Assembly: GCF_947501425.1 (NCBI RefSeq)
Contig: NZ_CANMVN010000010.1
Location: forward strand, 62,001-126,000
DNA: 64,000 nt
Direction of reading: 5' to 3'
Origin: an uncultured Psychroserpens sp.
Lineage (GTDB): Bacteria > Bacteroidota > Bacteroidia > Flavobacteriales > Flavobacteriaceae
Shown piece by piece: positions 43,679-53,400 of the stretch. Below the pieces are notes generated by a model, which worked only from the letters and a program-made list of their open reading frames with translations, was not told where the DNA came from and did not search any database. A program made the translations under genes and the position numbers. Position 1 is the first letter of the stretch; every line of letters starts with the position of its first letter.

Positions 43679-44608
43679 TTAGAAGTTGTAAACAACTTCT
43701 AATTTGTAATCTTGAAGTGATTGTTTTGCTGTTTCGATATCTTCGGTAAACCCTAGGATATATCCTCCTCCTCCAGAACCACAAAGTTTCAAATAGTACT
43801 CGTTGGTTTCGATTCCTTTTTTCCAAAGCTCATGGAATTGTTTTGGGATCATAGGTTTAAAATGGTTCAACACCACTTTAGACAACTGCTTAGTATTTTT
43901 AAATAATGATTTAATATCTCCTTTGAGGAAATCATCAACACAGGCATCAGTATGTTTTATAAACTGATCTTTTAGCATGCTTCTAAAGCCTTCTTGCTTC
44001 ATGTTTTCCATAAAAATACGAACCATTGGAGCTGTTTCACCAATAATTCCTGAGTCTAACAAAAAGACAGCGCCTTTACCTTCTGTTTGCTGTGCAGGAA
44101 TTCCAGTAGCTTCAATATTATCTTTAGAATTGATCAATATTGGAATACTCAAATAACTATTCAATGGGTCCAATCCAGAGGATTTTCCGTGAAAAAATGA
44201 TTCCATTTCAGAGAAGATCTCTTTTAACTTTAATAACTTTTCTCTGGTTAAATTCTCTAAAACTGTGATTTTGTTGTAAGCGTACTTATCATAAATAGCT
44301 GCAACCAAAGCACCACTACTTCCTACACCATAACCTTGAGGTATGGATGAGTCAAAGTACATCCCAGCATCCACATCTTTTTGGAGTGTATCAATATCAA
44401 ATGTCACCAAATTGGCATCAATATCTTTTAAATAAGAGACAAACCCTTTTAAACTTTCATTAGATTTCATAGCATCTTGCGACGGATTTTCATCAGTCTT
44501 AAGTGCACCATTGTAAAAGTTGTAAGGAATAGATAAACCTTTAGAATCTTTGATGATTCCGTATTCTCCGAAGAGTAGGATTTTTGAATAAAAAAGAGGT
44601 CCTTTCAT
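43679..44608 (-). CDS. mvk: Mevalonate kinase (GHMP family)
   Basis: The 309-residue GHMP kinase has the ATP loop PQGYGVGSSGA (90-100), the N-terminal KILLFGEYG motif with catalytic neighbourhood (9-17) and the C-terminal CGSGGGGYILGF motif. It phosphorylates mevalonate. It lies 73 bp after the diphosphomevalonate decarboxylase gene on the same strand. A TATATTTG -7-like element at 44631-44638 without a well-spaced -33 suggests an internal promoter. Confidence 0.83.
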   Translation of the reverse strand: MKGPLFYSKILLFGEYGIIKDSKGLSIPYNFYNGALKTDENPSQDAMKSNESLKGFVSYLKDIDANLVTFDIDTLQKDVDAGMYFDSSIPQGYGVGSSGALVAAIYDKYAYNKITVLENLTREKLLKLKEIFSEMESFFHGKSSGLDPLNSYLSIPILINSKDNIEATGIPAQQTEGKGAVFLLDSGIIGETAPMVRIFMENMKQEGFRSMLKDQFIKHTDACVDDFLKGDIKSLFKNTKQLSKVVLNHFKPMIPKQFHELWKKGIETNEYYLKLCGSGGGGYILGFTEDIETAKQSLQDYKLEVVYNF

Positions 44609-44681
44609 GTAATTAAACCATTTGCTTTAACAAATATACGTATTATTCTACTATATGGCTCTCCATCAATAGTTAAGACAA

Positions 44682-45773
44682 TTATAAATTATTGACTATT
44701 AATTTAGCTCCAAAGCCAATCTGATCGCTAATATAATGTCCATTTTGACAATAGACAACTAATTCACTCTCAATAAATTTTAGCACATTATCCTTTTCAT
44801 TTTCTGGATATAGCACGTGTACATTAGCTCCTGCATCTAAAGTAAAACACACTTTTGAATTCGTTTCACTTCTATATGCCCAAATTTTATTGATAATTTC
44901 AAGGGTATTGGGTTTCATTAGAATAAAATAAGGCATACTAGTCATCATCATAGCATGAAGCGTTAAGGCTTCACTTTCCACAATTTTTATGAATTCATCT
45001 AAATTACCCTCTTTGAATATCGCTTTGAGTTTTGATAGATTCTCATGAGCTTGTTCAAAACGTTGTTGCGCGAACGGATGACCAAACATCAAATTATGTC
45101 CAACAGTACTACTTACCTGCTTTTCGCCTTTATCAACTAAAAGAATCGTGTCTTGATAGTTTTTAAAATTTTGATGTACATCATATGGATATTTCACACC
45201 ATATAAATCTGAACTTCCATCAATCTCATCATGAATTCCCCAAACAATCAAATCGCCTTCTAAACTTCTGCATGCACTTCCTGATCCCAATCGTGCTAAA
45301 AATGATGCTTTCTGGATAAAATACACTTCTGAAATCGTTCCTATAAGTTCTTTTTCAACACTCATTAAGCATAAGGCTAAAGCGCTCATGCCTGAAGCTG
45401 AAGAGGCTATTCCAGAACTATGAGGAAACGTGTTTGACGTTTCAATCTTAAAATGATACTCGCTTAGAAAAGGTAAATAGCTCTCAATACGTTTGAAAAA
45501 TGTTTCAATTTTTGGCTTAAAATCATCTTTCTGTTCACCATCTAAAAACACATCAAATGAGAACGCAGCGTTACTTTCTTTTTTGGAAAAACTCAGTGTT
45601 GTAATAGTTTTACAATGATCTAGAGTAAAACTTACAGACGGGTTCTCAGGAATTTGATGTTCTCGTTTTCCCCAATATTTAACCAGAGCAATATTACTTG
45701 GAGAGGACCAGGTAAAACTTCCGTTTTCTAAAGTTTTTGTATAAGGTTTAGGAATGAAATCTTTTTCAGTCAT
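44682..45773 (-). CDS. mvaD: Diphosphomevalonate decarboxylase
   Basis: The 363-residue GHMP-fold enzyme has NIALVKYWGKR, PENPSVSFTL, the ATP loop SSGIASSASGMSAL and GSGSACRSLEGDLIVW. This is the mevalonate diphosphate decarboxylase signature. It converts mevalonate diphosphate to isopentenyl diphosphate. With the kinase downstream it covers two of the lower mevalonate steps; phosphomevalonate kinase and the upper pathway are outside the window. It is separated from the DUF1697 gene by 6 bp. Confidence 0.9.
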   Translation of the reverse strand: MTEKDFIPKPYTKTLENGSFTWSSPSNIALVKYWGKREHQIPENPSVSFTLDHCKTITTLSFSKKESNAAFSFDVFLDGEQKDDFKPKIETFFKRIESYLPFLSEYHFKIETSNTFPHSSGIASSASGMSALALCLMSVEKELIGTISEVYFIQKASFLARLGSGSACRSLEGDLIVWGIHDEIDGSSDLYGVKYPYDVHQNFKNYQDTILLVDKGEKQVSSTVGHNLMFGHPFAQQRFEQAHENLSKLKAIFKEGNLDEFIKIVESEALTLHAMMMTSMPYFILMKPNTLEIINKIWAYRSETNSKVCFTLDAGANVHVLYPENEKDNVLKFIESELVVYCQNGHYISDQIGFGAKLIVNNL

Positions 45774-45779
45774 GTGCTA

Positions 45780-46313
45780 TTAATTCTCCGACAAAGATAA
45801 GAGTTTTACCATTGTTTTAAAGTTTCGGGATGTTGCCTTTACATTTAATTTTTTTTCAAACATATTCATGTTGAATTTCGAGTTTCCGTAACCTACAGAA
45901 GCGTATAAATAGAGACCATCATTGATGATAATAAATTCTTCATTATCGTACTCAATTTGCATGACCTCATCAACCAGTTCTGGTTCGGGAATGGTACTTA
46001 GAATAATAAAATAACTGTTTTCTTTCTTTACTTCGGAAAACGGACATGCATTAAAAATGACCTCTAATTCATCTCTAGTTCTCGCCATAACTGGCACTTC
46101 AAATCCAAATTGAGATGCAATTGCTCCTTTCACCTTTTGCTCAATAGTGGCATTGTTCAGTTCTGAAGATTGAAAAATCACATTTCCGCTTTGGATATAC
46201 GTTTTCACTGATTCAAAACCTGTTTTTGTAAGTAATTCGCGTAGTTCTGCCATCGGAACTTTTTTATGTCCGCCAACATTGATTCCTCTTAAAAGTACAA
46301 TATACGTATTCAT
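45780..46313 (-). CDS. DUF1697 protein
   Basis: The 177-residue protein has the family opening YIVLLRGINVGGHKKVPMAELR and the QSGNVIF motif. The fold is known but the function is not; it is widespread and cytoplasmic. It overlaps the upstream flavoprotein gene by 4 bp and lies 6 bp before mvaD, so all three share a transcript. Confidence 0.85.
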   Translation of the reverse strand: MNTYIVLLRGINVGGHKKVPMAELRELLTKTGFESVKTYIQSGNVIFQSSELNNATIEQKVKGAIASQFGFEVPVMARTRDELEVIFNACPFSEVKKENSYFIILSTIPEPELVDEVMQIEYDNEEFIIINDGLYLYASVGYGNSKFNMNMFEKKLNVKATSRNFKTMVKLLSLSEN

Positions 46314-47524
46314 GATTTTGAAATGGCTTTAGCTGCAATATAAGCTCCAGTCCATGCATTCTGAAAGTTAAATCCTCCAGTGACAGCATCTATATTTAAA
46401 ATTTCTCCTGCAAAGTAGAGCTTTTGATGAAGCTTACTTTCAAAAGTTTTAAAATTGATCTCTTTTAAGTTGATCCCACCAGCAGTAACAAACTCCTCCT
46501 TAAACGTACTTTTTCCAGTCACATTAAAAACCGCTCCGGTAAGTTGTGACGCTAATTGCTCTAGCTGTACTTTATTAAGATCTGCCCAGCGTGTTTCATT
46601 AGTCATTTCTGAAGCTAAAACTAACTTCTGCCACAGGCGCTTTGGTAACTCAAATTGAGGCGATTTGAACACTGTCTTTCTTGCTAAATCATGTTTAAGT
46701 ATTTTTAACTGATCTATACAATCCTGATAGGACTGCTTTATAAAGTTCACTTCAATTTGAAATTTATAATTCCTATTAGCCAGTTCAATAGCTCCAAAGG
46801 CAGAAAGTTTTAAAATGGCTGGTGCACTCATTCCTACATGAGTGATTAACAAAGGACCTTCACTCCATAAATTAGAATCAACCACTTTAACTTCAACATC
46901 TAAAGCCACCACACCTGGAATACCTGCTATACGTTCATCTCTAATATCGAAGGTAAATAACGATGGTACAGGCTGTGATATGGTATGGCCTAAATCTTCC
47001 AAAAGATTCCAAATCTTTGGGTTACTCCCTGTGGCAAATAATACATTTTCAGCTGTAAATTCATCTTGTGAGGTTTCTAAAATCCAATGCGTTCCAGATT
47101 TATGTATCGTTTTTAATGCGTGACTATAATAGACCGCTACGTTATGCTTATCAGCTTCGTTTAAAAAACAATCGATAATAGTTTTAGACGAATTAGATAC
47201 TGGAAACATTCTTCCATCGGGTTCAATTTTTAATGGCACATTTCTACTTTCAAACCATTCAATGGTATCTCCTGTCATAAATTGATGGAAAGGACCTAAT
47301 AACTCTTTTTCTCCTCTTGGATAATTATGTACTAATTCTGAAGGAATAAACTCAGCATGAGTCACATTACAACGTCCTCCACCAGAAATCTTTACTTTTT
47401 GAAGCCCTTCTTTTCCACGTTCTAATATGGCAACTTTCAATTTTGGGTTTTGTTCCGCAATATTAATTGCTGCAAAAAAACCTGCTGCTCCACCTCCAAT
47501 GATGATGATATCATAAGTATTCAT
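46310..47524 (-). CDS. HI0933/BaiN-like flavoprotein
   Basis: The 404-residue protein has an N-terminal GGGAAGFFAA FAD-binding motif, SGGGRCNVTH near residue 47 and a C-terminal AGEILNIDAVTGGFNFQNAW motif. These are typical of the HI0933-like NAD(P)/FAD oxidoreductase family. Characterised relatives are few, and the BaiN bile-acid role need not apply. It overlaps the phosphodiesterase gene and DUF1697 gene by 4 bp each. Confidence 0.85.
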   Translation of the reverse strand: MNTYDIIIIGGGAAGFFAAINIAEQNPKLKVAILERGKEGLQKVKISGGGRCNVTHAEFIPSELVHNYPRGEKELLGPFHQFMTGDTIEWFESRNVPLKIEPDGRMFPVSNSSKTIIDCFLNEADKHNVAVYYSHALKTIHKSGTHWILETSQDEFTAENVLFATGSNPKIWNLLEDLGHTISQPVPSLFTFDIRDERIAGIPGVVALDVEVKVVDSNLWSEGPLLITHVGMSAPAILKLSAFGAIELANRNYKFQIEVNFIKQSYQDCIDQLKILKHDLARKTVFKSPQFELPKRLWQKLVLASEMTNETRWADLNKVQLEQLASQLTGAVFNVTGKSTFKEEFVTAGGINLKEINFKTFESKLHQKLYFAGEILNIDAVTGGFNFQNAWTGAYIAAKAISKS

Positions 47525-48207
47525 AGGCGATCTGGATTATCTGAAATTACAGCATCAACACCATATGTGGTCATTCGTTGAATGGTTTCATGATCATTGA
47601 CTGTCCAAGTCACTACTTTATAATTCTCTTTTTGTGCACGCTTAACATTCTCTTTAGTTAGTAACGCAAAATTAGGGTGTATCGCATAGGCATTAATGGT
47701 ATTAGCAAATTCAAGGGCATCAGTTACACTTGCTTTTGTTAGCACACCAAGTCGCAAATTAGAGTTGATTGTATTAACTTTTTCTAGTTCATGATACTGA
47801 AAACTTGAAATTAGGAAATCTTCAATTGTCCAACGGTAATCATTCATATATTTATCTATAACGTTACAAGTTCCATCTGCTGTATCTTTCCCTTTAAGTT
47901 CAATGTTGAGCATACATTTTCGATCAATAGTCTTAAGAACGTCTTCGAGTGTTGGTATAGAAAATTGATCTTTAACTTTTAACTGTTTCAACTCACTCAA
48001 CGTGTGTTTAGAGACTTCACCTTGACCATTGGTCATTCTATCTAAAGTAAAATCATGAAAAACAACCAATTCACCAGAGGCACACTTGTGAACATCAATC
48101 TCAATACCCTGAACTCCTAATTCTAAAGCTTTTTCAACCGATGCTAAAGTGTTTTCAGCAACGTATGCTTTCGCACCTCGATGTCCTATTTTAAGTGGTT
48201 TTTTCAT
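47521..48207 (-). CDS. Glycerophosphodiester phosphodiesterase
   Basis: I chose the ATG at 48207, which starts MKKPLKIGHRGAK; an in-frame ATG at 48231 would add eight residues unrelated to the family. The protein of about 228 residues has HRG, AENTLASVEKALELG, EIDVHKCASGELVVFHD and a late NDHETIQRM motif: the GDPD metal and catalytic residues (His-Arg, Glu-Asp, His). No signal peptide is seen, so the enzyme is probably cytoplasmic and recycles glycerol-3-phosphate from phospholipid turnover. Confidence 0.87.
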   Translation of the reverse strand: MKKPLKIGHRGAKAYVAENTLASVEKALELGVQGIEIDVHKCASGELVVFHDFTLDRMTNGQGEVSKHTLSELKQLKVKDQFSIPTLEDVLKTIDRKCMLNIELKGKDTADGTCNVIDKYMNDYRWTIEDFLISSFQYHELEKVNTINSNLRLGVLTKASVTDALEFANTINAYAIHPNFALLTKENVKRAQKENYKVVTWTVNDHETIQRMTTYGVDAVISDNPDRL

Positions 48208-48332
48208 AGGATATAAAAGTATAAATTTCAATCATAGAAACATTAGTAAATCATAATTTAAAGAATCTTTAAGAGTTTAGATTTTATATTTCGAGGAAAA
48301 ACCCATTTATTGGATATAGATAAACACAAATT

Positions 48333-49142
48333 ATGAATTTAAACTTAAGTCTACTTTCTATTTTATTTTTTCTTACCTCTTCCTGTGAAACTGGTAAACT
48401 AACTCCTTTGGCAGATCTACCATCAAGCCTAAAAGAAACATCTGCTATTGAATTAGCAAAAGGTTCAGATCTGTTATGGGTTATTGAAGATGCCGGAAAT
48501 AAGAATAATCTTTATGGATTGAATCCTGGAGGAAAAATTGTAAAAGATATTGATATTGATAATGTACAGAACATCGATTGGGAAGATCTAACTTCAGATA
48601 CTGACGGAAATATCTATATTGGAGATATTGGTAATAATTCAAAAAAGCGAAAAAACTTCGCCATATTTAAGGTGTCACAACCCGCAACTTTAGATGAAAC
48701 TACTGATGCTGAAGTCATTAGTTTCAAACTTCCTAAAGACATGAAATCTGAAGATTTTGAATCGTTCTTTCTCCACAATGATTGGTTCTATCTATTCAGC
48801 AAGGAAAACAAAAAAACAAAGCTTATCAAAGTACCAAATCAAATTGGAGATCATGAGGCCATTTACATTTCAGATTATAAACTGAAAGGTAAAAATACGA
48901 AAGTCACATCTGCAGACATTAGTGATGATGGTAAAACTGTAGTATTACTAAATCATGACAAACTCTGGAAACTTACCGGATTTTCATCTGATAACTTCTT
49001 TGAAGGAACCGTTGAAGCTGTTGAATTTGAGCATGACACTCAAAAAGAGGGTATCAATCTCGTTGGTTCTAATAAGGTATTAATCACAGATGAAAAAGAC
49101 AAAAGTGAAGGTGGAAATATTTACAGTTTTGTTTTTGAATAG
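48333..49142 (+). CDS. Lipoprotein, probable beta-propeller
   Basis: The 269-residue protein has an N-terminal hydrophobic segment ending in a lipobox-like SSC (residue 18). The remainder has repeated strand motifs (LLWVIEDAGNKNNLYGLNPGGKIVKD, WEDLTSDTDGNIYIGDIGNN) as in SdiA-regulated or PQQ-like propellers. It has no catalytic motif. It is transcribed alone, convergent with the DUF2254 gene. Confidence 0.7.
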   Translation: MNLNLSLLSILFFLTSSCETGKLTPLADLPSSLKETSAIELAKGSDLLWVIEDAGNKNNLYGLNPGGKIVKDIDIDNVQNIDWEDLTSDTDGNIYIGDIGNNSKKRKNFAIFKVSQPATLDETTDAEVISFKLPKDMKSEDFESFFLHNDWFYLFSKENKKTKLIKVPNQIGDHEAIYISDYKLKGKNTKVTSADISDDGKTVVLLNHDKLWKLTGFSSDNFFEGTVEAVEFEHDTQKEGINLVGSNKVLITDEKDKSEGGNIYSFVFE

Positions 49143-49144
49143 TA

Positions 49145-50425
49145 TCAAGATGATATAAGTCGATCTAAAGCATCCAAGTCTGCTTTATTATGTAATTGAT
49201 TTTTAGCGTCAAATATGAGGTTTTCAATTTCGCTATCAATGGCGTTTTTGTGAGTTTCTTGAGTAGCATAACCACTTTGTTTGAGAAAATTCAACATTAA
49301 AAGTAATTTTTGCAAAATAATTGGATCATGCTTGCAATAGGTTCTTAAAGATGCCATCACCTGAAATAAGAGATCATTGAAACTTACGGTATTTATGTTG
49401 AGAATGGCATTACCTTCATCATCACATACTAACCTCAAATCGTTTTTTTTTAATCGTACAGCAAATAGTTCTGTAAGATAATCAATAGCATTTATAGCAG
49501 TTCCTGGATCATTAATTCCAGGAGACATGGCCTTTAAAGCAATTTCTGTGATTTGTTTAAATGCTAGAACATAATTTTCACGTATAAGTTCACCCTTTGA
49601 AAAGCGTATTGCATCTAAAATTTTGCCCTCCAATTCTTTATCGATTTTATTACTTATCTTGACTAGTGGTAATTCTTTCAAAACATAATTTCCTTTTACT
49701 GGAATGATTTCAAATTTCAATTGTTTTTCTTTTGAAATACTTTTGATTAAATTAATATTAACATCGTGATAATATCCTGATTGGCTGGATTGTATGACTG
49801 TCCAATTTGAAGTATCAGGAAACTCATCAGTGATATCTTTTTCATTGTCAATTAAGGTTTCTATTCTGGATTTTGCTTCATTGAAAATCCGTTCCATAAT
49901 ATTATTTATTTGTATTTCCTGAGAAATAGAATGAATGAAATAAATAAAAGCACCCAGACAAAAAATCATAAATAGAATAGCAAGAAGTACTGAAAAACCA
50001 GGAAGCTGGTAAGAGGAACCGTTTGGCTCAATAGCGACTAAAGTAAAAATGCAATATAACAAGGTTGAATTATAAACTCCTAATACTATTTGATGACGTT
50101 TATTAGAAATCAAACCAGGAAGAACTCTTGGTGAATAATTACTAGATGCCTGATTTAATAAAATCATGACTAACGAAAAACTAAACACCATTATTGAAAT
50201 AAGGCCAGCAATAAATGTTGTTAAAAGACTTCTGGCTGTTTCTGTATCGTTAACGACTAAAATTGGTGCATTCTCGACAAGATAATCTGATATGCCCTCA
50301 CTCTCCAGATAATACATAAATAATGCGAAAAGTAATCCTGCAAGACTAATAAGGGTTGGATAGAAAGCAATTTTACTTTCTAAACGGGTCATTAACTTGA
50401 TTGTTTCGCCAAAATATTTACGCAT
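49145..50425 (-). CDS. DUF2254 membrane protein
   Basis: The 426-residue protein has four predicted helices in the first 165 residues and a cytoplasmic remainder. It has the DUF2254 pattern FSFSLVMILLNQASSNYSPRVLP and ALKAMSPGINDPGTAINAI. The function is unknown. It lies 5 bp downstream of the phosphatase-barrel fusion gene and is probably cotranscribed with it. Confidence 0.83.
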   Translation of the reverse strand: MRKYFGETIKLMTRLESKIAFYPTLISLAGLLFALFMYYLESEGISDYLVENAPILVVNDTETARSLLTTFIAGLISIMVFSFSLVMILLNQASSNYSPRVLPGLISNKRHQIVLGVYNSTLLYCIFTLVAIEPNGSSYQLPGFSVLLAILFMIFCLGAFIYFIHSISQEIQINNIMERIFNEAKSRIETLIDNEKDITDEFPDTSNWTVIQSSQSGYYHDVNINLIKSISKEKQLKFEIIPVKGNYVLKELPLVKISNKIDKELEGKILDAIRFSKGELIRENYVLAFKQITEIALKAMSPGINDPGTAINAIDYLTELFAVRLKKNDLRLVCDDEGNAILNINTVSFNDLLFQVMASLRTYCKHDPIILQKLLLMLNFLKQSGYATQETHKNAIDSEIENLIFDAKNQLHNKADLDALDRLISS

Positions 50426-50430
50426 CGATT

Positions 50431-53400
50431 CTAAAAATTCAATCCAAAACCAAAAGAAAATCGCAATCCTTCGGGACTATTGAACAAATTAAACGTTCCT
50501 GAAAGGCTATCGGCTGCAGTTACCCAGAATCCTCCACCATAATCGTTATGCCAACGATTGGAGAAGTCGCCTTCTAACCAAACTCTACCAACATCAAATC
50601 CACCAAAAACACCAATTTGCAATGGCAATGTACTTGTTTTAAACGAATCAAAACTATACCTAAGATCTGCACTTCCCACAAATGAGTTTTGTCCAGTAAA
50701 GCGTTCGGTTCTATAACCTCTCAAACCATTACGTCCACCAATGTTTGCTGCCTGATAAAATATAAGATCATCACCAATTCGCACCTGAAGTCTGGCATCT
50801 GTTTTCAGCACAAGCTTACGATTTCTACTAACAGCGTTATAAAAGCCTAAATTGGAATTGATATATCCATATGTATTTTTTGTGTCTTTAAACTCTGTTT
50901 TACCTCCAACGTTCAACAAAAATGTCATCCCTCTGGTTGGGTTAAGTTTATTGTCGAAACTGGCGTATTTATATTCGGCTTCAAGAGCTCCAAAAAGACG
51001 TCTCTCGTAAAACTCTTCAAAAGATGATGGTGCAAATTCTGTAATAAAACGATTAGGAGTATCATCAATTTCAATGGCTTCAAAAACAGCTCTAAATCCG
51101 TAATCACTACCAAAGTCTCCTTTTTTAAGAATTCCGGCTTTTGCCATGTAAATACTTGTTTTAACTCTGTTGTAATCAAAATCAAGTTCCTCATCATTAT
51201 TGACAGTTTCATTTCCGAGGCCAAAAAAGTTATTAGTGAAATTTGCAGAGGTAAATTGTCCGCCAATATGTAAATTCCAATCATTCATGATATTAGCAAA
51301 TTCGCCATCATAATTTAAAGCAAACCCTTTTGTAGCAAAGAAATATCCTCCCCTAAAACGATGTTGAGCTGAGAACGGATTTCTTTGAAACCCTTTTTTT
51401 GTTTTTACAAATGATACGCCTAAAGAAACTCCATCATCAGGATTAAATCCTATTGCAGGAGTAATCATATTATTAACCACAATATTTTTTTGGAAGTCGA
51501 ATAAATTGAGTTTATAAACATCTGTAAATCGTATAGTTGCTCCATTATTTTCCTTAATAGTATTGGGTTTACTTTCATGATCATACACCTTTACTCGTCG
51601 TCCTGATGTTATGATATAGGTGTCATTTTCCTGACCTCCAATGAGTCGGGTGAAAATAAGATTGTTAGCTTTCCCTGTAACTTCAAATACATCTTTGTCA
51701 TCTAAACCATAGATCCATAGTTCTTTGGTAACGTCTTTATGAAATACTTTATCTACTATAACTTCTCCTTTCTCTCCATCTATAATTCTAGAAATAATGA
51801 CTTGTGTTTCATTGTCTCCAATACGTTTTACTTCTATGTAATCATCTTTATCTGTTCCAGTAAGAATCACCAATTCATTTAAAATATTGTAATAGCGTGT
51901 TGCAATATCCTGAAGGTTCGAAAGTCGTCCTCTTAGTTTCTTTTTAATATCTTCTAATGTTTCATCCTGAACTTCTTCAGGAATCTTAGAAAACGCTTTT
52001 TCAATAACCTCATCTGTGATTCTGTCTTGCAATAGTTGGGCTTGTTCTAGCCATTTGTCTCTATCTGCTTTTTGAATTAAAACGCGATCTAATTTGATAC
52101 CAGCAGAATTCATCCATTTGAGATCTTTCAGAGTTTCGTCATAAACTTGTAGTTGTTTTGTAGATCCTGAAATTTGCCTCATGACACTTAAAAGCGCACC
52201 ATCAAAATTTGAAAATACCTGATCTCGATCTCTAGGAATTGGTCGGTAATACTTATCGCCATTCTCCTGATTAAACTGAGCCCAACGCCATTGATCCTGA
52301 TGCCTATCCCAATCGCCAATAAGCATATCAAACAATCGTGCTCTTACAAAAGCATTTTCGTCAATTTTATATTTTTCGTCTTTACGAACTTTCTCAATAA
52401 TATCATGAGTACTTTCAATGTCATCAGCAAATCCAAAGTTCCTATCATCAGTGTAATTGTCTTCGGGACGCTCTTCAATCATGTATAACTCATCGCCATA
52501 ATCTGCATTATACTGTCCTAAATGCTTATGTTTAGGAATGTAGTATATTTTTGGATTGGTATGATATATCTCAGCCGCATCAGCCAGATCTGGAACAGCC
52601 TTAAACGCATAAGGATGAGCTGCAGTGTAGAAATCATAAATAAGTCCTTCGATAGCAGTTTTTTCAAAATCATCTTGTACATAAGTGTCCTTAAACAATA
52701 CGGTTTGTAAATACTGTGTAGCACTTTTTCGAAGAGCTCTCATATTAAGTTCTCTACCATCTTTAGTTTTTAGACGTAGTGACCTTGTTTGGTGTCCACC
52801 TCCAGCACGAACAATTTCCAAGCCACCATACAAAGTATCTAAGGTTGCCACTTTGGCTGTTATTTTTTTAGAATAGATATCTCGATAATGACTTCCCCAA
52901 ACCGTCTCAAAAAAACCTGTTCGGTCTGTTTCAGATTCGTTATATACTGAGGTTTCTATTTCCTGCGGAAAACTTTCAGGAAGCGAAGACACATCAAAAT
53001 ATGTTCTCGGTTCAAAAACCTTGTGAGCAAATAAACGTTTTGCTTGCCCATTGTCTTCGCCATAAAAGGTAACCCAACTACTCCCATCTTTGTAAACAGT
53101 TAGCTCTGCAAAGCCTTGCTTTCCGTAGGAAAACAATCCATTATTCTTAAGAGCGGCAAAGGATTCTTTTGCACCTGAACCAGAGACAATTTGTTTTGTA
53201 CGATCATTTTCTATGTATTGAAGTGTATGCTCGTGACCAGAAACAAATACAATATTTTTTGTATCGAAGGTCAAGGTCTCTAGACGTTTCATCAACCTGT
53301 TATAGCGTTCGTTATACCTGTCTTGAATTGACACTCCACCTTGTGTTCTAATTTGAGTGACTAAAGATGCTAATATTGGAATTGGTATTTTTTTCTGACC

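Noticed and set aside
46842-47123. Open frame on the plus strand inside the HI0933-like gene
   Set aside because: It is antisense to conserved FAD-binding coding sequence and has no recognisable protein features.
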